Assembly: GCA_009761415.1 (NCBI GenBank)
Contig: QUOL01000036.1
Location: 1-54,477, forward strand
Length of the DNA stretch: 54,477 nt
Direction: 5' to 3'
Source: Sarcomyxa edulis
Lineage: Eukaryota; Basidiomycota; Agaricomycetes; Agaricales; Mycenaceae
The position numbers were made by a program, and so were the translations under genes. The notes below the pieces were generated by a model. It ran no database searches. It had not been told where the DNA came from and worked only from the letters and a program-made list of their open reading frames with translations. Shown here one piece after another: positions 44,201 to 54,477 of the stretch; the stretch's first letter is position 1, and each line of letters begins with the position of its first letter.

Positions 44201-47200
44201 GTCCTGACCCATCTTCATCAGAAGCTGCCACGATCGATTGACTTTCTGACATCCTAGGACGTGCCGGGGATCTGCGTTGGCAATGCTGTCTGCATTTATT
44301 CCGTAGGTACCCACAGAAACGCCGGTGGTACGCCCTTGACCAACGTCGTAGAAATACTGCTTCGCAACCTCGAACGCGTGAGGATCGCCGTGGCGGCGAA
44401 GGATCCCTGTAACGAGATGACGGTAATCACGAATTTTGATCTTGCAACCCAAATATTTCTCTGTGCAAACTCCAAGCGCTTCGCTGACTTCATCTCCGGT
44501 CATATTGGCGTAGACCTTGGGAAGAAGACAGATCTCGTAGCGAATGGCCTCTCGTTCACCAAAAAAGAAATTCATGAGCATTGCTTGGAAAGGCCGGAGT
44601 ATGACGAGCTCGTAGATGGTTTCTTTGGCAACAGCGACGGTGGGACAGTGAGGAGTGAAATTGTCGCGAAGGAGTTTGTACGAGGTCTTGTCCTGAATCC
44701 CAACGATAGAAAATGTATGATTGAGTATCTGTACATTTCGTATATCACCTCCTGGAGGATTTGCAAAGGCTTCGCGTGCGAGCTCAGTTGCCCGTGAATA
44801 AGGACCACACGTAACGATAGTCTTGATGGTATTGTTCGTTCGAAGCTCCTCGAAGACTTGGAGCATATGCATGCATGGTTGGATTCTCCATAACGTCTCT
44901 GTACCATTGGTATACGTAAAGTGAGCAGCGCGATGGGGGTCCGAGAGTAGCCACTTGGCGTAGGTGTGCTGGTGACCCAGAAGAGACGTATTACGTGGGT
45001 TGTTGATGAACGAAGCCCCGGGAGTGAGATTGCGTGGGTTGTCAACGAGCTCTCGGATGTCGTACTCAAGCACGAGCTCGCGAGGGATATCTTGAGCAAA
45101 GAAGATTTCCTTCTTCAAGAGGGTGTTGTAATCTGCTTGGAGGCCGTCTACAAGTTTGCTAAAGTTGTCGAGATCGATGTAATGATCTTTGTATATGAGT
45201 TGACGACCGTATTCATCGGAAAATGAGATGTTTGCTTCGTTGTGATCGTTGGTACGCATGGCACGAATGAGGCACATGCAGTTGAACAGGTAAGTCATAG
45301 GAGTTTCTTTGCGATCTTTGAGGTAGGGTTCGACTTCCAAGTAAGCTCTGAAACGGGATTGCGGTTAGTGGAATCAAAGGTAAGGGATGAGATAGAACGC
45401 ACTCTTCACCGTCGCAGTTCTTGGCTTCCATAGTCGCGTGAATGTGGTAGAGCATAGCCGCACGACAAATGTACATGAGTTTAGCGATGGATTGAGTGAT
45501 ATCGGCATTGGACTTGATATTCCCTTCAGGAGCCACGGACGAGAGGACGAGATAGCAGGTGACGGGGGAGAAATACTTGTCGAGCTTAAAGTCTCCTTTG
45601 GTATGAGCAAAGAGGGCGTAAGTTACTTTCTGGATGAGCTTAACGCATGGTGGTTCCAGTAGTTCCTCTCGCAAACTGTCAGCGAATTCAATGAGGATAG
45701 TTTTCTGAGAAGGAGTGAGGGGGTATTGGTATGGTACGTCCCAGCCCTTGGCGTTGCGTATAAGATTGAATATACCCACTGCCCAGTACGATCCGTACTT
45801 TATGAGAGACGGGTCTTTGAGATCGCGCATAATCTCGAAGCTTTCCCTCCTGCACGCACAATGAGTCGAAGGTGGAAAGAAATCATGGGAGACACGTACT
45901 CTGTCGTTTGCGCGATCATTTTGGGGAGCGAAAACGCACTGTGGGTGTGGAGAAGGGGTTTGACACCTAGAATCCATTCAACGACGACTTTGCGAATTTT
46001 TTGCAGGTGACCGTCGTCAGCAGTGGGTAAACGAGTGGCTTCCTGAATGTCCTCTGGTGTTAGATTGGTCAGATGGCGCATCCATCCCTCCCGTCTCATG
46101 AACTGGCTTAGGTCCTGATCCTCGCTGGCGATGGACATGGGTATCTTTCGAAAATCGCGTGAAGGAGGCAGGTTGTGTTCAAAAACCCAGAGGGCGTCGT
46201 GCTCTGCGCTGGAAGCCAGCGGCAATGCATCGACATTGACCTCAAACGCTCTACGCGGCCCGGCTCTCGTGAATTCCTGACAATAGCCGGTGTGATGCGA
46301 ATGCGGTAGACTGTGCGGATTAGGACAACGATCCGGCGTGCGTTGATGTGAGAATAGAGACGCAAGAACGGGAAAGCCCCGCCCACACCGATCACAGATG
46401 TAGCATGGTGGAAGGATTGGGAGGCCGAAGATTGGGGGGGGTTGTCCGTTGGAACGGGGGGAATGTCGTCCAGAAGCCCAAACTCTGTCTGAAGTTCGGT
46501 GGCCATGGTGTCCACAACATGCTTAAGTCCGAAATCGCGTATAATGTGGCGAATTAGAGCATTGGGCGCAACGCAGCATCCGCAGTAGGTGCAGATGAAT
46601 GTTCGATACTTGATATTGATAATAATGGCGAATGCTGGAAGATTATGGGTCTTGTGGAGAACAACGGTCGTGGGTTCTGCGTTGAAAACATATTTGAGGG
46701 GGTCGAAAGGCGGCAATGTCATGGTGTGGTCGGGCAGTTTTGCTGGGAAGTCATCGCGGCGTGTTTGGCCGAAAGACGGGTGCACAGAGCCTTCAGGGAG
46801 AATGGCTTTGACTGCTGGTATTGGTCCATATCGGAAATTAGGGTCTACAGGTGAATCCTGTGGATTAGGGGGTGTGACGGTGCAATTGCGAGCGTGTTTC
46901 TAGTGTGGTATTAGAAGACAAAAAGGTATGACTATAACACGGTCTACGACATTTACCTTGAGGTTCACGGGGTCTAAGAGTCCAATCTGACAATTAGGGC
47001 AGTGGAATAATTGCGTCGAGGCCGAGCGATACACATCGAGAACGCCATTGGTGTAATCCACCGTAACCTTCAACTGGTGAAGCATACGTTGGTGGTAATC
47101 CTTGTTGTCGCAATAAGCGGCGGGGTTACATTTGTCGCAACGAGATGGAAACTCGGGTGAAGCAACAGATCGGGAATGCCTGAAACCGATGAGTTGATAA

Positions 47201-47367
47201 ATTCACGAATGTGGAACGCGAGGACTTACGCTGTGAGGTATTCGAATGGTGAAATAGAGCCAAGAGACAGCTTCGAAGGCTTCGAGGCCCTATTGAGACG
47301 ATCAGTTAACCGAGGGTATAACTGGCGATAATTGGACTTACATGGAGGCAAGATATTGTTGTAGACC
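41213..47367 (-). CDS. OrsD zinc-finger/RecQ-like helicase, right copy
   Basis: Right copy of the telomere-linked helicase gene, predicted ATP-driven 3'-5' DNA helicase acting in the nucleus. The helicase core is intact here. Walker A LPAGLGKT lies near 43,712-43,738. An intron (GTACGT to ATAG, about 43,440-43,500) joins cleanly to the exon carrying DEAHKI near 43,385. Motif VI QESSRGGRDG and the preceding helicase-C strand follow in one frame at 43.2-42.8 kb. The C-terminal CPCCW...WCFYC cluster lies at 41.55-41.75 kb and splices (GTAAAA to CCAG) to the last exon, 41,213-41,515. The central domain contains an RDYRHLVTGILRRHG stretch followed by a GQGRTTG...TYG stretch, a pattern that recalls tyrosine recombinases (weak inference). 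One problem: the poly-G run near 46,434 has 8 G here against 9 in the left copy, shifting the OrsD exon. If that is a homopolymer error the gene may be complete; otherwise it too is broken. Confidence 0.82.
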
Positions 47368-48117
47368 CTGAAAAAAAAGTAAGTACAGTGAGGGAGGAGG
47401 GGAAAGGATGGAGCACTCTCAGAAAACGCAACTCGCATATATGAATATGGGCTGCAAAGAAGCATGCCCGAAATGGTCAAAACAAAGTATCCCGGTGATC
47501 ATTCGTCGGGCTTCTCTACTTGGCAATATGGCACCTGGATTGCTTTATTAAGGCTGAACAGCGCTGTGATTTCTTGAGTATGACAGTTTGAATGTTAGAT
47601 AGCCAGACATCTTGATTAATATAGCTAGGAAGCACATGGTAAAAGTGAGAAAGTACGAAGTAGGTATATGAATTAAACCAAATGTATGCGCAGGAGAAAT
47701 GCGCGGGTAGGCTGATGCGCAAAGGTGGGAAGAGCTATAGGATATTCAGGCGAGACAAGTATTGCGGATGAAGATGGTGAGTCCAGGTGTGATCTGGAGC
47801 AGTGATCGGGGAAGGAGGCTCGTAGAGCACGGGAACACTAATCGATGGATGAGCCAATGCCAAAAGACAGTTAGGATTGATATGCGTACCTTTTGATACC
47901 ACGTTCCAAAATCCACAATGTGTATATCCTCCTGGACATTTACAGTGCAACGACATAACAGTTGCAGGTCGAGAGATATAGATGAGTGCCCAACATATCG
48001 AATTGCTCCCGAAGTTGTCGGGATCTCTTGAGGAGGGCATGAACGCTGGTCACCGTATTCAACGTTCAGGTGATAACTCGGTGTATGCGACGACTGCGGT
48101 GGGGAAGGGTGGAATAT

Positions 48118-48212
48118 CCTTCTTCCACAGCAGCGCGAGTAGCGTTGAGGGCACCGTCATGTCGATCCTTCTTCTCTCCGACCTCGACTTCACTCGACCC
48201 ACCGACCTTGTA
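48118..48212 (-). pseudogene. Hsp60 micro-fragment, right copy
   Basis: Same 95-bp piece of Hsp60 coding sequence as at 6,982, carried along by the segmental duplication, with one substitution just outside it. It lies between a junction-motif unit (48,005) and the R repeat beginning at 48,226. Confidence 0.88.
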
Positions 48213-48225
48213 GACTCCAGATATT

Positions 48226-49185
48226 GATCCCGGGATTGCCGGGGACTCTTGAGGAGGTGAACGCGGATCTTTGGTTCGAGATTGCAAGCGAGGACTTGCG
48301 GTATATGACGACTGCAGTGGAAAAGTGGGACGAGTCAGTCTGTTGAGAAAGCGTTTGGCTTACCTCGGGTTTCAGACCTCTGCAAGATCTCCCTCCTTCA
48401 CTAAATTCTGCTTGTATCCTGAATATAACGTGGTGGGAACGAAACGTCTTACGGAGCGCAATAAGCTGTGGAGAAGGTCAATATTGATAATTTCTTGGAA
48501 AAAAGGACAACTTGCCGAGGTTGGCTCAAAGTACTATGATGGGTGAGGACATATTCCTCGCTAAGATATGCCAACGACCTAGTGATATGGTTGACGATAT
48601 AGATAGTAGGAAGGAACATTCGGTCTTGGGCGCTGGGGCCTTTCTTGGGCGCTAGGGCCAGGAGGATTGAGATGTGTATGGAGAGGAAGCGAGATCCTTA
48701 TAGAGGGCGTGTAGTATGCTGTACCTCGGAAACCCGAAGGTAGTCAGCATATGTAGTGGGCTGTACCTCGGAAACCCGAAGGTAGTCAGCGTGTATGGAG
48801 GAAGTGGGACTTGGAAAATCGAACATCTAATCGGATGTGGCTGTGTCGCGATCTTCCCACGGGGGTATTCGACCGCCAGCGGCGGATTTGCCCCGTGGGA
48901 AACTGCGGTGTCGAACACTTGAAAATTTCGATGCGATCTCCTCCTTCACCCATCCACGTCACCTTCACTGCGCAGGTTTCTGCTGTGAGGTGTCTGGACT
49001 ACAACTACGAACGGGATATTCTCCTTCGACCACGTCACCTTCACTGTGCAGGTCTCTGCTGTGAAGTGTCTCGAGTGCAATTACGAACACGATCTACGGC
49101 CAGTATCCACGTCACCTTCCCTGCCAGGTATCCATCCTGCTGTGAAGTCTCGCAAGTACAATTACGAACGGTGCGTAATTGTGTC
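48226..49185 (+). repeat. R repeat, full form, right duplicate
   Basis: Copy of 7,091-8,050 carried in the right duplicate, with the same order of motif, tail, tandem CCTCGGAAACCCGAAGG units, double hairpin (48,854-48,901) and degenerate minisatellite units. Confidence 0.9.
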
Positions 49186-49527
49186 TGGAAATCATGACTA
49201 TTCTAACTGCTTCGCTACTCTCGATAGTATGTCTACGATTCCCACTTACAGAAAACTCGTTGCGCACACCAAACCCATACTCCTCGAAGTCCGGGTCGCA
49301 CTCTTGAGGAATTCAAGAACGTCTGCGCAGCCACATCACCTGTTTGCTTGCGCTCCTCTAGATGTTCGTCCATCTCACGCTCGATGTCCGTCATCTTCCG
49401 CGTTCGCATGTCCATGTAGAGTGATCAAAACTTCAAATGAAAAGACATTTTAGACGTGATCGAAGGCGCGTCGCGTGTCGAAACCTTCAGTGATTTGTTG
49501 TAGATTGAGTTCGGCGGATGTAAAGCA

Positions 49528-49544
49528 CCTAACCCTAACCCTAA
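49528..49544. repeat. telomere-hexamer patch specific to the right copy
   Basis: The right copy reads CACCTAACCCTAACCCTAAG where the left copy (8,388-8,410) reads CACCAAGTCCTCCTAGAAG; flanks are identical on both sides. Confidence 0.85.
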
Positions 49545-49682
49545 GAGATCCGCGTGAGCGTACTCCGTCAGTCTTGACATCGTTTAGAGTTCTTTGGAGA
49601 CGACGCGCGTGAACTTGCTATCTGTGATTCGTGACCACCATACCATCATTGAGGCGAATTCAACTACATCTGCCACCAGAGC

Positions 49683-50138
49683 ATGTTGATCTATCGTATG
49701 AAAAGCCTCTCCATGGCTCCAGAACTGGCGCGTGATATGGCCAGCCGTACTTGGGAGGCGCTATGTGACCTCCACAGGCATGGGTGGGTTACGGACAGGA
49801 TGTTGGATGACAGGAGAACGCAATGGGTTGTTGTGTAAGTATGTTCTTTTGAACGACAATTTTCTGTCTCATTAGGTCTGGTGAAGTTGGGACTGGCATA
49901 ACCACAGCGGAAATCCTAATAACCTACGTTGGATCACCGTCCGATGCATCAGTGAAGGTGATCCTACTACACGCGTACTATGCATGTATACGAGGATCGT
50001 ATCTTGCCCGAGGTTTGGACCGAGCGACGCAGGCCGGGAACGCCTGGATATATCCCCATTGAACGGTCGTCGTACATCTGGGTAAGTAGAATTTACCGAT
50101 TATTCGTTCATGCTAACTGTGCGTGTCAGCAGATCTGA
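49683..50138 (+). pseudogene. small three-exon gene, family S, right duplicate (frameshifted)
   Basis: Same gene as 8,547-9,003, but one C is missing near 49,963 (GTGATCCTACTAC against GTGATCCCTACTAC), which shifts exon 2 and destroys the conserved C-terminal half. All splice sites are kept. It may be a recent loss or a consensus error, since similar one-base indels cluster just downstream. Confidence 0.75.
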
Positions 50139-50421
50139 ATACCCTGCTATATCTACTGTATGATATCATCTTGCATTCTGACTGTATATGATATACCACC
50201 ATCTTGCGGTTACGGTTCAGCAAAAAAGTGCGTGGTTTCTATTTTACTTCATACAATACGACACTGGCATAAGACTACTCCTGCGAGAGACACCACGAAA
50301 AGGCCATGCAAAGTATATAATCGCCAGCGTCGAGGAAATGGGGTATAATTAATTAATCCTCCTGTCCCAATCATTACTAGTAGTCTCCAACGATCTCGGT
50401 GATAATAACTTATAGCTCGTC

Positions 50422-52226
<1,805 letters not shown>

Positions 52227-52563
52227 AGTTCGACATCGTGCGGGAATGATGGTACGTCCAAGGTGATAGTGTGAGTGGTTTGGTGTTGGAGAAGGTGAGG
52301 AGTGGACTGGAGTTGGTGTTGGAGTTGGTACACAGTGCGGCGGGCTGGTTGTGTTGATCGGTATATGGACTGGAGCTGTGTCGGGCGTGTGGACGGCGCT
52401 GAGGACGATAAGGTTTCTGGCTGTAATGACTGTGATGTGCATGAGCTCCCGGGATTGTCGGGATTTCTTGAACAGGTTATGAGCGCTGCTCGTCGTACTC
52501 GGGAGTCGACAAATGAACGAGGGAAACACTTACCTCAGATCCAATCTCCTGCATGCCCTGATT

Positions 52564-52579
52564 CCCTAACCCTAACCCT
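52564..52579. repeat. telomere-hexamer patch in the junction tail
   Basis: CCCTAACCCTAACCCT in the right copy against CCCTAACACTAACCCT in the left (11,448-11,463), just after the junction motif of the BiP fragment. Confidence 0.8.
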
Positions 52580-52740
52580 GCTCCTATCCTAGATGATATG
52601 AGATGAGAGCCGTCATAAAGCTTTGGAGAAGGTCAGTCTATTTAGGTCAAGAACGATAAGACTGACCAAGTTTTGTCGTGGTGAATGGGATAGAATAGCA
52701 GACTTGCTGCAACGCGGGAGATAAGTAAGTTGACGAGGGG

Positions 52741-52996
52741 AGTGGTAGGGTGCTCGTGCTGTGTGAAGACCGTGACTGTGCGGAGCTGTGCTGTGGCATC
52801 TGTGGTGGACGACGACGAGACTGTGCTCGGGCTGTGTGCGGAGCTGTGCATAGAGTGAGCGGAGATTTGAACTGTGACCGCAGACTGCGTACACAGTTCA
52901 AGCTCCGACGGCACAGTCCGCGCTGCTGTGGAAGCTGTGCACAGTCAAATTGAAGCTCCGAACGGCTGTGCACAGACTCGGACCACAGTACCCACT
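52741..52996. repeat. CTGTGCACAG-rich block, copy 3
   Basis: Right-duplicate copy of the block at 11,625-11,880; the hairpin begins near 52,869. Essentially identical to the left copy. Confidence 0.85.
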
Positions 52997-53397
52997 GTTC
53001 TTTCGTTTCTTTCGTTTTCAAGATTGCATGCCGGAGAACCACCTGAGAGGAGAGAAGAGGATTGAAGTATACAGTGAGTCTTCGTCTGCCCTTGCTTCAA
53101 TGTCACCACCTGGGTACTAGGTGCACACTCCTGATGTTCTCAAGACAAGACGACACGACGATCTACCACGAGTATACTCCCTGCTCATTCTCCAGGACAT
53201 CGCTTCAAGCAGAACCAACGATTCCATCAGGACCTATTTCTTCTGCTTTCGCCGTTTCGACGCAGGACTCACCTTCACGACTAAATCGACGGCTCGGAGG
53301 TGCTGCTTAAGTCGATACGGGACATCAAAGGTATGTACTCTTTGTTCTTCGTGCTTTCTTTTCTTCCATTCAATGCTCACCGAGGAACGAGTAGGAC

Positions 53398-53667
53398 ATG
53401 GAGGTAGAAGAAACATCGAGCAACGTTCAGTTTCGCACGGCGAAATTGGGATACAAATTGGTGAGTATATGTTCAGTGTGCGCTAAGGAGGAATACAAAT
53501 CTCTAAGTCTCCCGGACGAAAAGTTGAGTACATTCTCTCGCAGCTTCGATAGCACGCGGTATGGAGGGATGGGGCACCAGAATGATGAGGCTGACTATGT
53601 AGCTAGTGCTACGGACATTGGGTGGAGGGGACCCGACGTGGATTATGATCCAGGGCCTGCGCCATGA
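53398..53667 (+). CDS. short conserved hypothetical ORF, right copy (89 aa)
   Basis: Counterpart of the ORF at 12,283, with the same N-terminal block and DIGWRG motif, a one-codon deletion near 53,601, and a different C-terminus. It lies where the two duplicates start to diverge more strongly. Function unknown. Confidence 0.4.
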   Translation: MEVEETSSNVQFRTAKLGYKLVSICSVCAKEEYKSLSLPDEKLSTFSRSFDSTRYGGMGHQNDEADYVASATDIGWRGPDVDYDPGPAP

Positions 53668-54477
53668 ATGGATGGGCGGGCTACACCCGTTCTCAAGATC
53701 CCCGTGCAGACGAGTCGTCAACCTCGAGTGCGATGGGTATAGAATATTAAAAACCAGATGAAGTTGCATGTTTTATATGTAGACTAACAATCCATGTACT
53801 TGTAACCATCCCTCCCCACTCCACCATTGAATATCCATACCATTGAGTCCCAACGCCTGCGTACTCGGTGATTCAGTCTTGAGTGAAGAGAAGGTGGGGG
53901 ACTGTCGTGATTCCAGATTGAGAGTGCGAGGAACCAGGTGCTGTTAGTGGAACTTGAGCTCGAGCTCTTCGATAATCCGTGACGGAGTAGATTCCACTTG
54001 CACGGGCGGGGAGTGAGAATATATTCGTATATGGTGGTAGCTGAATACATGTCGAGCAGTTTATGGCTAACTCGCATTTCAACCCCAGTCTCGACAAAGT
54101 AGGAATGGAAGAGTAGGTTTACTTGCTTACCTGGAAGCTAGAACGTCACGTTCGTGCACAAACAAACTCGCTGCCAACTCGCGAGTGTCTCTTCCATCCG
54201 TCCTCCCTGAACATCCTAACCATCCAGCTCCGTTGGCGTTGCAATCGAGAAGACTTGGCTGGATGAAAGCGCTGGGATCGAAAGTGCTAGCGTCCGTGGT
54301 GATGGGCGGAAAGTGGATCTAGTGTGAGTTGTCCACGAAAGCTCGATCTTGCCTGATGCTCGTGTGCGTGATGATGACAATCTAGTCGATCTCGGTCTGT
54401 GTCGTCCTTGAGTCTTCAATCTTCATTTATTTGACGAGGTGAATCCCACGACTGAGCCGATATCGGGTCTTTCGAGC

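Overview
The window looks like a subtelomeric island from a filamentous basidiomycete, most likely an Agaricomycete. The evidence is short introns (about 50-75 bp) with GTRAGT donors, TTAGGG-type telomere hexamers inside the sequence, a fungal OrsD zinc-finger/RecQ-like helicase, a fungal TET/JBP-like dioxygenase, and an ER Hsp70 fragment ending in HDEL. The genus cannot be told from the sequence. Spliced models were built by hand from splice sites and frame continuity; none is backed by transcript data.

Layout. Bases 1-12,905 and 41,131-54,030 are two direct copies of one segment of about 12.9 kb. Each copy carries, from left to right: (i) a large minus-strand gene for an OrsD-type zinc-finger plus RecQ-like helicase of the telomere-linked kind; (ii) a dispersed repeat here called R, made of a CCCGGGATTGTCGGGATCTC-type start motif, a tail, a short tandem array, a 45-bp double hairpin and a 75-bp minisatellite; (iii) a small three-exon plus-strand gene of an unrecognised family; (iv) a 5'-truncated ER Hsp70 (BiP/Kar2) gene on the minus strand; (v) a CTGTGCACAG-rich block; and (vi) a short conserved hypothetical gene. 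Bases 12.9-22.2 kb are a patchwork of broken host genes: a Skt5/Chs4-like Sel1-repeat fragment, a histone H3-like relic, and a second small-gene plus truncated-chaperone module in which the chaperone is mitochondrial Hsp60. The start motif sits at the truncated 5' edge of each of the Hsp60, BiP and Skt5-like fragments.

Bases 22.2-41.0 kb form a single-copy island between the two duplicated helicases. It holds a 477-aa TET/JBP-like 2-oxoglutarate/Fe(II) dioxygenase, a Cys/His-cluster protein resembling the helicase C-terminal module, an unrecognised 925-aa protein, a helix-turn-helix protein with a SAM-like tail, a 1,294-aa JmjC protein, and two unrecognised proteins of 378 and 278 aa. Most have intact, phase-consistent exon chains. 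R repeats occupy the two divergent intergenic regions, and one supplies the most upstream in-frame ATG of the JmjC gene. A degenerate interstitial telomere tract lies at 37.9-38.1 kb.

Reading. The island pairs a telomere-linked helicase with two Fe(II)/2OG oxygenases of the DNA- and histone-demethylating superfamilies and a DNA-binding candidate, inside repeat-rich DNA that has picked up genomic, intron-containing pieces of chaperone and cell-wall genes. Whether these act as one system is inference. Single-base indels cluster in two stretches that differ between the copies, so part of the apparent gene breakage may be assembly error.
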